The notes beneath the pieces were generated by a model, which was given only the letters and a program-made list of their open reading frames with translations, was not told the origin of the DNA and searched no databases. A DNA stretch of 64,000 bases from Drosophila persimilis (lineage: Eukaryota > Arthropoda > Insecta > Diptera > Drosophilidae). The translations under genes were made by a program, and so were the position numbers. Shown in pieces: positions 1 to 11,381 of the stretch (position 1 is its first letter; every line of letters starts with the position of its first letter). The stretch covers positions 9,796,001 through 9,860,000 of the forward strand of contig NW_020825289.1 in the NCBI RefSeq assembly GCF_003286085.1, given 5' to 3'.

Positions 1-925
1 GTCACAATGATGAAATCCTCGAGTTTTTCGACCAAAAGTGAGCAAGAGGAGAAACTAATGGAAGCCGGAAGGGTGTCGGTGGTGAACTTGCGGAACCTGT
101 ACGGCATTTCGTGCTTAGTGACAGCCACCCTTATTCTCCTTGTGCCGTTCTTTGCGGGTAACTCGGAGCTGCCGCTGACCATGTACGAGCTCTGCAGCAT
201 TGAGGGACGAATGTGCTACTGGGTCCTATTCCTGACCCACGCTGTCTCTCTGATGTCCACGTGCTGCCTGAACATAGCCTTCGAATCGGTGGCCTACAGT
301 GTGCTCACCTATCTACGGGTACAGGTGCAGATGTTCGCCCTGCGCCTGCAGCAGTTGGGGCCGGCTGAGACACCGCAGGATAACCAGCGCATTGCCAGGG
401 AGCTGCGCGAGTGCAGTGCCCACTACAACAGGATTGTGCAGCTCAAGGATCTGGTGGAGGTGTTTATCAAAGTGCCAGGCAGTGTGCAGCTAATGTGCTC
501 GATTCTGGTGTTGGTTTCCAATCTGTTCGACATGTCGACCATTTCGATTGCCAATGGAGAAGCAATCTATATGACCAAGACCTGCATCTACCAGCTGGTT
601 ATGCTCTGGCAGATCTTCATCATCTGCTACGCCTCCAACGAGGTGACAATCCACAGCTCGCGCCTGTGCCACAGCATCTATAAGTCTCAGTGGACCAGCT
701 GGAACAAGGAAAATCGCCAAATGATTGTGCTTATGATGCAGCGCTTAGACTCGCCTCTTAGCTTGCGCACTATTAATCCCACTTTCACTTTTAGTCTGGA
801 GGCTTTTGGATCTGTAGGGAAACATCAACCCACCATTCTGAACATAACTAATGGATTTTCTTTATTTCCAGATTGTGAACTGTTCCTACAGCTACTTCGC
901 CCTGCTGAAGCGCGTTAACAGTTAG
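1..925 (+). CDS. Or46a: Odorant receptor Or46a, copy 1, B-type isoform, 3' part only
   Basis: Seven-transmembrane insect odorant receptor (ligand-gated cation channel subunit working with Orco), cut at the 5' side by the window edge. The visible coding part of the long exon is 1-813, open in the frame that contains MMKSSSF at position 7. A GT..AG intron (814-871) follows, then the last exon 872-925 encoding IVNCSYSYFALLKRVNS and a stop. The family C-terminal signature is split by this intron, as usual in Drosophila Or genes. Reading through the intron would give a false tail ending PAEAR. Compared with the complete copy 2 (13289-14519) I see two amino-acid differences: K for Q near base 52 and C for S near base 115. 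No frame break is seen. The promoter and first third are outside the window. Confidence 0.9.
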
Positions 926-1261
926 AATCTGATTGTTATCAATGGATTACCTAAAAATAATTTCAAATATTACCGGGCAACCATCAAGATTTCAATCCTC
1001 CCTGCAGCAATATGGTCACACTAGTAGCTGGCAAAAAAAACCAGAAAAGTATTTTTATCGCTTATCGATTTAGCAAAGCACGCAATTAAATTAAATAAAG
1101 AAATGCAGTAAATTACGCGCAGAAAATTGTATTCTCGGGCAAAGTGGGTGTTTAAAAATGTAAGGACTGTCCATGTTAACAAGTTGTGCGTCTGTGATTA
1201 TCGCATCAATCGTATCGTATCGGTCAGTCAGCTGGCGTTATTGCTGACGGACAAAGTTAAG
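926..1261 (+). promoter_or_regulatory. Promoter and 5' leader of zinc-finger gene, copy 1
   Basis: The 336-bp gap between Or46a and the zinc-finger start codon. It holds TGGTCACACTA (1013-1023), a perfect match to Drosophila core-promoter Motif 1 (the M1BP site), and TATCGATT (1063-1070), a DRE site for DREF. Both are typical of broad housekeeping promoters without a TATA box. A 10-bp imperfect stem with a 10-nt loop lies at 1223-1252, just before the ATG. All three elements are also present in copy 2. Confidence 0.75.
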
Positions 1262-4200
1262 ATGTCGGAAAACCCAAAAACAAGCCGCAGCGGTCCTAGC
1301 TGCCTGCATTGCAGCGCATTCGGTGCCAAATTGAAGTACCAGGAGATATTTGATGAATTTGGCCTGGAACTGGGACTCAAAGAGCTGCTGGCGAAGCACT
1401 TCAGCTTAGATGTGACACCCAACGCAAAGCAGCAACAGCTTCTTTGCGATGAGTGCGTGAATGTTCTGATCCGATTGTTTGACATTGACGAGCTACAGAA
1501 AGAACAGGATGCTGCGATTGCCAGACGAAAGAGCGCTGTCCAGGATGCTCCTGCCCCAAAGAGCGCACCCAAGACGCCTCCAAATGCTGCAAGGATTGCT
1601 TCCAAGACGGCTCCAAACGCTGCAACGAGTGGATCCCACACGCCTCCAAATACTGCACAGCCTGTCAAGCCTACGGCTAAGAAGGCCGTACTGCCGGAGC
1701 CCCAAACTAAAGTGGAAAAGCCTGTGCCGGTGATACAGCCGGACCCGAAACCCAGCCGACGTATAATTAAAAATGTATCCGTGCCACTGCCATCTGCGGC
1801 CTCTGTAGCAGACGAAGTTGATAAAGTCAAGGCACCATCCAAGACTAAGCATGCTCCGAAGGAGGCAGACCAGGAGCAGATTAGTGCCCTCATTCTCAAT
1901 ATTCTAAACGAGGACGAGCCGGGCGTGGTAGATGAGTCAGAAACAGTTCTTCCCGACTCTTCCCAAACAACAATTGCAGTGCCAGAGAAGGAAGCGGAGG
2001 CTGAGGCTGAAGCTGAGGTGACTGAAGAAGAAGATCTAGATGGAATGAATATCATATACGAGCATGAAGGTGCGTAGAAACTATTGGCTTATGAATTTTG
2101 TCCTAAAAGAACTTCGGTTTTTAGATATTTCAATTGAAGAGGAGGTAAATACCAAGCCAGACATCCGTCCATCCAGACTAAAAAGGCAGAAAACGGAGAG
2201 CCAGAGCGAGGCAGACAACGAGGAGAGCGAGGCCAGCAATATAGTCCTCTTTAACTTTGTCGAGATCAAAGAAAGTACGTGGAATTGAAATCTGCGAATG
2301 GGTTAACCGCCATTCACTGTGGTGTTTTATGTCATTACAGAGGATGACATTGACGACTTATACGAGTACTTAGCCACGGTGGTGAGGACCAGCTTTGAGA
2401 AGCTAAAGTTCAACTGGAATACTGTCTGCCAACATTGCACATTAAAGTCCACTAGCTACGAGAACCTGCTGGAGCACATGCTGAGGGTGCACAAGTCCCG
2501 GTCGGATGTCTTTCGGTGCCCAATCGAGGGCTGCAACTTGGAGCTAAAAGGACGCAAACTTCTGGCCATGCATTTGGTTGTTCTACATGCGCCTGTGGCT
2601 GAGTAAGAAAGTCTGTTTTATGAGGTCGCCGTGATATCTTATGGAACCCTCCCTCTTTTAGTATTGCCATTTACGGCAGCTGTCCGGAATGCAAGATGAC
2701 TTTCTCAAATATTTTACAATACAATAAACATTCGTGTGCGCATATCATCAAGAAAAAACGGGGCGTTCGCTTGTTTTGCGAAATGTGCGCCCTGGAGTTT
2801 CCCTCCTGGAAGCGGTATGCTCTGATTTCTAATGAAGTTGCTCTTTTCATGATATGTCCTCTTCCTTTTCCATGCAGCTTCAATTTTCACAATCAATTCC
2901 ATTTGGAGAAGCACCGACCGCGCGCTTGCTTTGTCTGTGGCTATGAGAACACCAACATCGACGAGCTCTTCCAGCATTTGCATTATTCCCACGAGCCAGA
3001 GGGCACTCTCTTCTGTGATCTGTTAGTAACGTTCTCTCAGGCTCTACTGCACCATTTCCACATACTGACTTCTCCTCCGCTTTCAGTTGCGATCGCACGT
3101 TCCGGGATCCCGCTGTCTTCATAGAGCACAACACGTCGCACGCGACTGTGGGCAACGCCACCTACACCTGCGGCGAATGCCTGGCCACCTTCGAGACACG
3201 TGGTAAACTGAACAGCCACACAGTAAGAATTTGCGTCGAGATATTCTGGTAATATAGCTGAACTTATCAGGGTAAACTTTTCAGAGATCAATGCATGGCA
3301 ACGTCATCAGCTGTGAGCTCTGCTCCCGCGAGTTTGCCTCTGAGGCCACGTACAACGTCCACATGAAGTCGCATTTGATTATCGAACGTTCCGTTCATGT
3401 CTGCGGGAATTGTGGCCAACTGAGCGAGAATCAGGAGAAAATGGACGCCCACTTCGGGAGCGAGGGCTCTGCCTGCTTTGGGGCGGAGAGGTACGTGGAG
3501 CTGCTACGCGATGCCTATGTCTGTGAATACTGCACCACGTACTTTAAGCAGAAGTCAGACTTACAGTCCCATCGCGAGACTGGTGTGCACGACAATGGCG
3601 TTTTTTCGTGTCAGCCTTGCGGAAAGGATTTTACCGACATGAAATTGTATCGTCACCATTGGCGCAACTATCAACAACTGCGTGTAGATGTTGCTCATCG
3701 GAAGCTGGACATTTGCACATTCTTCATGTGCGACCAGAAGGTGACATGGCACGCCAGACAACCGTAAAAACTGTGGCTTGAATGAATCTTCCTTTCAGGA
3801 CTGCTCGGCGGCATATGCGAACTGGAACTCACTCTACACGCACAAGCGACGCACTCACGATGAGTCTAAAGAGCGGCAGGAGAAATCGGCCAAGCCGCTG
3901 CAGGAATGGCAATGCCAATTCTGTCTTAAGCTATGCCGATCGAAAATGTCCTTATCCGTCCATGTCGCCCGGAGCCACAATAATGGTGAGTGCACAATAC
4001 GCCTAATCTAATTCCCGACTATCTTAACGACGCTTCTTCTCAGACAATGTGGTCTGTTCACTTTGCAACGCCTCGTACAAGAGCAAGGATGCCCTGGATA
4101 AACACTTTGCTTACTGGCACGAGCCCATCGAGTGTCCGCAGTGCTTCAAGATTGTCAAGAACAGGCGTAACTATGACACCCACGTGAATGTGGTGCACTC

Positions 4201-4952
4201 AAACAAAAAGCGCTACACCTGCAGTGTGTGCGAGAAAGGCTTCTACCACAAGAGCGAGATGGAGGCTCACAAGAGGGTATGTACTGTAGCATTACTAATT
4301 CGATCTCTAACCGATGTATGGTATCCCCCTGTAGCTCCATTCCCAGTCCTACAGTTGCGAGCAGTGCAGCTTCACCACCAGGAACAAAAAGTCACTGTCT
4401 GTTCATACCCTGGGCCAGCACTTTAAGCGATTCGCCTTCGACTGCAAGATGTGCGACAAGCACTTTGGTCGACGCCAAGGACTGACCAACCACATACAAC
4501 GTGTGCACGCCTCCAAGCATGTGTGCCGTAACTACATTGACGACGGCTGCGGCCGTTCGTTTACCACCAGTTCCCAGCTGAACGTGCATTTGCGCAAGGT
4601 GCACAACTCCACTTTAGTAGCCGACGATGTGCTCGAGGAGGAGGCGTATGCCATCGCCAGGCCGCCGGCAGCGAAGAAACGTTGCTTTGGTATTTTGAAA
4701 GATAAAAAAGTTGAGTTCATAGACGATTCTGCTGTTGACATGGACACGATGAAAGACGTTGATTATAACGTTACAGAGGAGGAGGAGGAGGAAGTAGAGC
4801 ATGAGGAAGTAGAGCATGAGGAAGAGGAGGATATGGAGCAGGAGGATGAAGAATGTGCGCTGGAATTTGCCGAGGATGAGGCAGAGGGGGAACCAAAGCC
4901 GAACCGTGGCTCAAACAGAAAACATGGAAGAAAACTCCGTTCGGATGATTAG
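1262..4952 (+). CDS. ZAD-type C2H2 zinc-finger protein, copy 1 (10 exons, complete)
   Basis: Predicted nuclear DNA-binding factor of the insect ZAD/C2H2 class. The exons I infer are 1262-2069, 2125-2274, 2341-2602, 2662-2814, 2878-3021, 3087-3222, 3285-3740, 3799-3985, 4044-4276 and 4335-4952. Phases agree at every junction and give about 1048 aa. The N-terminus has the ZAD cysteine pairs CLHC and CDEC (residues about 14 to 65). A Pro/Ala/Lys-rich linker follows, then about 18 C2H2 fingers from exon 3 to exon 10, several split by introns, and a Glu-rich acidic tail. The ATG at 1262 is chosen because the ZAD follows at once; the reading frame upstream has no ATG. A few residue differences from copy 2 lie in exons 2 and 3. 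Every frame is intact, so this copy looks functional. I do not assign a D. melanogaster name. Confidence 0.88.
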
Positions 4953-5126
4953 CCATTTCTTTGCTAAAGCAGATATATTTAATTTGATTTCCGTTCATTT
5001 GCTATCCATAATTTGAACACAGAGATGTCAGAAAATGACATAAATATGTATTCCATAGTACATAATACAATTCTAATGATAATGTAATAGCTACACGTAC
5101 ATTTAGGCTAATTCCAATGCAATTAA

Positions 5127-8100
5127 CTAGCCAGAGTCTGGCGGAAGCAAATTTGATTTATTAAGCGTTGTAGTTTGGTCATTTAACTGTTGAAGATTGT
5201 GTGCGGAGCTTACCTATACATATCAAATCGAAGAGTTTCATTCACAAATGGACGACAGTAATTGAATGTGACTTACTGGGCTAATTGGTGTAATAACAAT
5301 GGCGGTGCGCGTGGCACAGTGCAGCAGGGCCGTGTCCTCAGTGGACTCATCACAGTCACCGTCACCGTCAGCATCCACATCCACGTCGACCCCAATGTCG
5401 CTGTCGATCTCCCACGATGGGAAATGTTCCATTTCGCCCTCGCAGTTCAGATCTTCCTCTTCGAAGTCCTCATACTCGTCGATAAGGATAACTGTATGAT
5501 GTGGGGAGATATACGTACTTAAATATTCAGAACCTCAACTTCTAATTCGGTTCCGCAGTGCATTTAAAGCAGTACGAATTTTGGGAACATTTTCAAAGGC
5601 AGGCACAAAGTCTACATATATATATTTCGACTGATAATTTGATTTAATTACTTGAACTATCTGGCGGCGTTGCCTTTGCAGCGCACTCCAGGGATTGTGC
5701 TCCCTCGTCTGGTATACTAATGCGCTGTTCCTGCTTGCTATATGGCTCCGATGTGGATCTATGCAGGCTGCAATACATGTGATAGTTCTTATTCGTATAA
5801 GGATTTGCTTATGGGAATGGCGGAACCAACCTTAACGTAACACGTTTCTTGGTCCTATTATCTAATTCAGTCATAAAAACATCATTGTGCTGCTGCTTCT
5901 CAGACCCCAGCTGATATGAGTTAAGCACGGAAGACTACAAAGGATATACATATACAATTATGAGATCGTTTGGAGGGACTCAGTCTCAGTTCTACCTTGG
6001 TATTGGTCGATGTATGCTGCGTGTGAGGCGGCATCGGGGTTTGCGTGGCGATCACATCGGTTGTCGTTGTGATTGTCTGCGTGGAGGTGAGCGCCCTCAG
6101 CTCTGTGCCATCCGTGGATGTGGCCGAAGTGGCGGTCGGTGTGTGCTCTGGATGCACACTCAGTGCCGCGGTGCGCTTCCAAACATCGATCATCGACAGG
6201 TTGTGAGTGTGGTGCAGGGGATTGTGGCTAGGGCTAATGGAATGTATTTTGCTGGGCTTTGCTGGGAGGGGTAGGGCCAAGAATCTATCACGATCCTCCA
6301 TGTAGGCTTTGATCAGCACGTCCAGCTTCTCTTCTATGTCAGCGACCTATCCAATCAACAATAATTACAGTCTAGCTCTGTTGGGCTGGTCAATCATTGT
6401 GGGGCCACCTCACCTGTCGCTCGACTTTAACCACACGGGAGGCTAAACTTATTTTAGATGCATAGACGTCCTTGGCCTTGGATCCTTGTTTGCCCAGGAT
6501 TTGATCCAAACTGTGGAATGAACGTGAATGAGTAAATGGTAGGGAAACGGATGTTCATTCCACGTTTATTTGGCAGACTCACCGCAAATGAAGCATCTTA
6601 ACGCGACCCAACAGGTCCACGTGGCCTAGAAGGAGCAAAGAGAGGTATAAAGTTTTGAAGCTAGTACAATTGCTAGTCTTAGAGTTATAGCTCATAGCCT
6701 GAAGGTTTCTATTTAGGGGAGCAGAACAGGGGAGGGCTTTGGTGCTCACCAGCTGCGTACTGCTCCATGACATCCTTGACATCGTACGGCTTCAAGGCCT
6801 CCTTGAACTTGCGCCGTGCCACAAAGTACTTGAGCTGCAATAAAAATCTCTCTCAGTTGCATATCCGACTCGATCCCTTCCAGTGGTGAGTGGTGCCCCG
6901 TGTCCGTGTCCGTGTCCAACCACGTACTCACCTTGCGAATGAACCGAATGGCCGTCTTGTGTCTATTGGTTAGCTGCGTGCAGCGCGGCTCATCTTCCTC
7001 ATCTGCGGGCAATTTGTGAATCAGAGAGATTGACTTGTGCGTTAGGTTTTGGTTGCTAGCTTCGCTTGGTTGGTTTTGGTTTGGTTTGGTTATTGGTGTT
7101 TTTTTTTTTGGTTTTGGATACATTTAAGCAAGTCAACGTCAACCCAAATATACAACAACACATACAAAAAGTACCGTTACACACATATATGGAGCAATTA
7201 GTAAATACGGATACGATATTGATAATTATATATATAGTATTATATGATTAATGTCAACAAGAGATAGAGAGATAGATAGAGAGAGAGAGCGAGAGCTTAG
7301 TTAGTAGGAGTTAGTCGGAGATGCCTGTAGATGGCTGGAATATTCTCTAGCCCAGTTCTGAAGCAAGCGTTGTGGTGTTTTGTGTCCTGTGTCCTATGTC
7401 TAGTGGCAGATGGGATGTGTGTGGGGGGAGCATGGAGTGCGGCTGGACTGGGACTAACTAAGGCTACAAATCAAAGCGGGGCACTCTACACAGGTGGACG
7501 GCATGCATCCCTAGCATCACAGCATAGCAGAGGGTAGGAGATCCTCAAAGAGCGGGAGAGAGATGCTTCGCACGCACTTGCCACACCGAAGGACCCGTTC
7601 GGCCCACCATCAGCAGCAGCCGATCTGTGCGAGAATCCTGTCTCCAGGAACTGCGATGCGGCTGCAAAGAATCGACCCGTCCGACCACTTCCCGAGCTCG
7701 GACTCGGACTGGCACTGCGGCGCTGGGTGGGCACTGGCAGCGTCATCGTGCTGTTCCTCTCAAAGTTATCCGTATTGGGGTCCTCTTGGCCGGCCTCCAG
7801 GTCCGCAGGGTTTGTGGGGGCCACCCGGGTATTGCGCAGCGAAAGCGATGAGCCGAATAAGCTGCCATGCAGAAAGCCAAACAGTACCACGGGAATGGTC
7901 AGATTTCTAGAGGCAGACTCGCTTTTGGCCTGGCCCGGACCCTCCTCGACCGATGACGCCTGGTGGGAGAACTGGGCCAGAGCGCCAGCACTGGAGCTGA
8001 GCTTGCAGTTGGCCAGCTGGCCACTGGGCTGGGCTAAGTGAGTTAGAGAGCGGAATTAGTTGCTGTCGATGGCGATCCCTCTGTCCCAGGGTTAGTGGAG

Positions 8101-8510
8101 CCACAGTTAGTCGGGGAGTCGTGGATTCGTGGAGTCGGGCGTCTGGTGATGGGGGTGTAGGGTGTAGGGTGTCGGGTGTCGTGTGTCGTGGGTCGGGTGT
8201 CGGGAATGTTATGTAACCAACAAACAACATCAATTAAAATTTCAATCAGTCTTATCTCTGGGATGCAAGTCACAACATTGACACAACCACAACACTCAAT
8301 ATAATAAAATGTGATACAAAAAAAGTTTGTTTGTTTAAGTTTTGAGTTTTTTTTTTTTGTTTTTTTCTCTCGACATTCGTATTGTAGGACCTGGGGGAGA
8401 GGACCTTGTAGACTTACCGTCTGAATTTTTAATATTTTTTAAGCAAGTGGTCTCAGCCACAGAATCTTCGCTGAAACTTGGATTCATGGATTTGCCATTC
8501 TGTACTACCT
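5127..8510 (-). pseudogene. KCNQ: Orphan 3' exons of KCNQ potassium channel (copy 1, no 5' half)
   Basis: Second copy of the C-terminal KCNQ exons. The pieces, 5' to 3' on the minus strand, are 8510-8418, optional 8033-7486, 7002-6932, 6834-6750, 6625-6583, 6510-6414, 6346-5996, 5934-5831, 5767-5652, 5491-5277 and 5213-5127. They correspond to residues about 419-837 of the full channel: calmodulin-binding helix B, the assembly coiled coil and the acidic tail. All splice sites and frames I checked are kept, with mostly silent differences from copy 2. The voltage sensor, pore and N-terminus are absent because the duplication seam at 9540 falls in the preceding intron. To its right lie plus-strand nuclease and Or46a genes, so no promoter is evident. 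Alone it cannot make a channel. It could still be read as alternative 3' exons of the downstream KCNQ transcript. Confidence 0.85.
8151..8177 (-). repeat. GGGTGTA-type tandem tract in KCNQ intron, copy 1
   Basis: Plus-strand runs of GGGTGTAGGGTGTAGGGTGT type, continuing as GGGTGTCG repeats to about 8200. In the minus-strand KCNQ transcript this is a C-rich tract about 120 nt upstream of the optional exon acceptor at 8033. It is conserved in copy 2 (about 21740-21790). Confidence 0.7.
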
Positions 8511-9540
8511 CTGCAAAATTTCAAATCAAAGGTTAAACTTTCATTCCGCACACTAGGTATGCGGGTATGTACACAATATATCTCGGAGGAGGCTGTAATT
8601 GTAACTATAACTGAAGGTGGACTACGAGTACGAGTATAGTATGTGTCAGTAAAACTTGGGTTCAAAAGACACGGTACCGACACGCTCTATGGGGTGGGGC
8701 CTTGGCTACGAAATATACATAAATCATAATTGTTGTTACAAGTGGGGAAAAATCGGCTCTACCTTCTATAGCAGTGGAACTACTTCTTCCCTCTTCTTTT
8801 TTGAGTGGATGCAGTTTTCATTTTCTTTTTTTATCATTCTGTGTTTTATTTTCTATCAATTGTTTGTTGGTCAACTTAGGAGTTACGTTTGACTTGATTT
8901 GATTCTGGTTGATGAGGTCATGACTTTGCACTTGGTCTAGCTGTAACTTGAGTTTCCTTGCGCACAAATCCACTGAAGCTAGTCCTAATCTTATCTCCTT
9001 TCATACTCCTAAAGGAATACATATGTTGCAGAAAGCTATTGATTGATATTTGTGGGGTCTGAGAAGATAATTCTGTTGGTCACATAGATTAAATCCCAGT
9101 CCAAGAATTAGTATGGCAGTTGGGGCCAACAGATGACCGAAAACTAAAGATAGCTCGAATAAGTTTTCAGATAATTAGGTTATTTGTAAAGACAATTAAT
9201 TCATAACTAACATATTTACTCATGAACACGCTTCTGGAATGGAATCGGCAAATCAATGTCAATAATGCATACAGTCTGGCTGGAACTACTATTTATTGTT
9301 TATTGTTTGATTCAGGGCTAGTTGATTGGGCACTTCTTGAATTGAAATTGATGGCAGAGCATTGCATGCATGACGATAACAAAAAACCAACAAATTATAG
9401 AGTAAATATGTCCATCGAAACGAGTTAAGTGCATTCCATCTTTCAGTTGAAGTAACCAAAGACATATCTATAAACTGAATTCTCCTACATTTATTGGCTA
9501 CTTATACTGGTTGGCTGGGGGTAGGGGGGTGTTCCTTGTC

Positions 9541-10208
9541 TACGATTATGCACATTTACGAGTACAGTACACCCCCAAGCGATGGCATTTCGATTCGCTA
9601 TATTTGTTCTACTTTAGTTCATTGCCACGGCACATGCCCGCCTGCCACCTACACGCATATATCTATGTATGTGCACCATTTGAAGTAGAAAGAAAAAAAC
9701 ACAAAAAAAGCAACCTAAATTTAATAATTACATATATAATATCATCATCAAGTACAGTACCACGAATACAAGAATTGAGCAATTGTTTCGAAGCAGAGTT
9801 CAACTAGCAACCAAACAACAACTTTTGTATGTGATAGAAGCAATAAAGTGTTATCCACAAGTGGACTGTCAAAAAACACACGATCTCTAATAATGAATGG
9901 ATGGGAAAGTAAGTGCCTGGGATATGGGGATCTAAGTGAGCTTGGATTGATTCTAAATTCGTTGCAAATTTCTATACACACAATAGATTTAGATTCTATT
10001 ATCGATTCGTTGCATAACTATCACTTGTTTGGTTCTCATCAATGAGTCAATGGGTCGGAACTAGTATCGGATCCGTCTATCGATTTCCAACTTATATATT
10101 TTTCGGGGATCCCCCAAAAATGTAGTGCGATGGCAGTAGTTCATATACATATCAATTTAGAGTATAATTTTCAAAATTTAATAGTCATCAGAATCAGCGT
10201 CCCATCAG
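9541..10208 (+). other. Intergenic: duplication seam to nuclease gene
   Basis: Non-coding, AT-rich DNA to the right of the duplication end. No gene is seen. A TATA-like TATAATTT at 10163-10170 lies 46 nt before the nuclease ATG and may be its promoter. A long open minus-strand stretch at 9748-9981 has no supporting features. Confidence 0.6.
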
Positions 10209-11381
10209 ATGGATGGCTCCCAGATACTCCTGCTCCTTCTGCTCTGCGCCATGGGCAAGTTTCTACTAGTCTACTACTGTATTCATGATAATGTGCTCCA
10301 AAGTTGTGCTTTTTCCAGCGCAGGTCGGGGGGTTCGAAGTGATTGTCAGATTGCGCAGTATATGGTGGAGGGAACGAATCGGATATTCACCTATCGCGAT
10401 GACAGTGGAGCCTTTCGATTGCAGCGAACGGAAATCGTTCCTGCCGGAGTGACTCTTTGCATGTTCTGCACTGTCACGGACTGGGTGGAGACTCAGTGCC
10501 AGGACAATGGACAGTTCAGTGTCGCTATGCCCATGACATGCAACGAACCGATGAGGCCAACAGTCACGCGTATCAGGGACAACGAGTGTTCTGGGACCAT
10601 GTATGCTGTGGGATATACGATCGAGGGACAACAGCTGGAGCTCTATCGGACGTGCTTTGATGCCAGCAACGCACGGGTCTTGTACTCGCAGAGCGATGTA
10701 TACTACAAGTCCTTCTGTAAGTGTTCCCCGCCTCCTACTACTCTCCCCCAATTGCCCATTGAGTCCTTGATAGTTCCCAGACGACCGTGGGTAGAGTTTG
10801 TGGCCGATGAGTTGTTCAGCCCCAGAGAGGCGACTGCCTACTTAAAATCCAACATCTACCACGCCTTTAACTACATCTACGGGGACGGGCAGACCTACTT
10901 GACCAGTGCTCGGTCCCTAGTGATCAATCGTGGGCATCTGGTAGCGTCGGCGGACTTCCTCTTTGTGGATCAGATGAGCAGCACTTTCCGATACCTGAAC
11001 GTTGTGCCCCAGTTCAAGTCAATCAACGATGGCAACTGGGAGAAGATCGAGCGTTGGGTGCGCAGCATAATCCCCCAATCGACACCGTTCCGGGTCAAGA
11101 CTGGTGGCATCGGAATACTCATGCTGGCAGACACGAGGGGAGTGTTCCAGCAGGCCTACCTTGCTGGCTCGAAGATACCAGTCCCCGAGTGGACCTACAA
11201 GGTTGTGCGAGAAGTCGGTGGCAGAGGGCTCTACGTTTTCCTCACCTACAACTGTACGTTCCAGCGAGAGAGGCCGCAGGTCCTGAATATTTGCAGCCCC
11301 GTCAGCTGCCCTTTGAGCCTGCCAAATACGCCCCACGATGGATTCACCTTCTGCTGTGATCCGAAGCAATTTCCCCTCTAA
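10209..11381 (+). CDS. Secreted DNA/RNA non-specific endonuclease family protein
   Basis: Member of the beta-beta-alpha metal (NUC1/EndoG-like) nuclease family, here of the insect secreted type that degrades DNA or double-stranded RNA outside cells or in the gut. The open frame is 390 codons. It opens with a hydrophobic signal peptide (LLLLLLCAMG) and has a cysteine-rich N-terminal half. The nuclease core starts near residue 195. The catalytic block reads INRGHLVASADF with His at about residue 243, and the metal-ligand block NVVPQ..N...W lies at about residues 264-277. The classical DRGH has Asn in place of Asp; RGH is kept, so activity is plausible. A 69-nt GC-AG intron (10255-10323) may be removed without changing frame, deleting an odd second hydrophobic stretch right after the signal peptide. 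The gene sits alone on the plus strand before Or46a. A second copy is expected left of the window. Confidence 0.85.
   Translation: MDGSQILLLLLLCAMGKFLLVYYCIHDNVLQSCAFSSAGRGVRSDCQIAQYMVEGTNRIFTYRDDSGAFRLQRTEIVPAGVTLCMFCTVTDWVETQCQDNGQFSVAMPMTCNEPMRPTVTRIRDNECSGTMYAVGYTIEGQQLELYRTCFDASNARVLYSQSDVYYKSFCKCSPPPTTLPQLPIESLIVPRRPWVEFVADELFSPREATAYLKSNIYHAFNYIYGDGQTYLTSARSLVINRGHLVASADFLFVDQMSSTFRYLNVVPQFKSINDGNWEKIERWVRSIIPQSTPFRVKTGGIGILMLADTRGVFQQAYLAGSKIPVPEWTYKVVREVGGRGLYVFLTYNCTFQRERPQVLNICSPVSCPLSLPNTPHDGFTFCCDPKQFPL

Larger units (their letters stand above)
1..9540 (+). repeat. Copy 1 of large direct duplication (left part cut by window edge)
   Basis: This stretch is repeated in the same orientation at 13595-23116 with few substitutions and small indels. 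The offset is 13594 at the start, 13599 over zinc-finger exons 3-10 and 13576 at the right end. Similarity stops sharply after a shared GGTGTTCCTTGTC ending at 9540 (copy 1) and 23116 (copy 2). The copy holds the 3' part of Or46a, a full zinc-finger gene and KCNQ 3' exons. Its left end lies outside the window. Confidence 0.95.

Noticed and set aside
814..918. Or46a tail read straight through the last intron (ends PAEAR)
   Set aside because: It loses the conserved receptor C-terminus; the spliced frame restores it.
1228..2055. 275-codon minus-strand open frame opposite zinc-finger exon 1 (also at 14822-15649)
   Set aside because: Low-complexity Ser/Gly-rich shadow of the coding exon; no domain and no splice partners.
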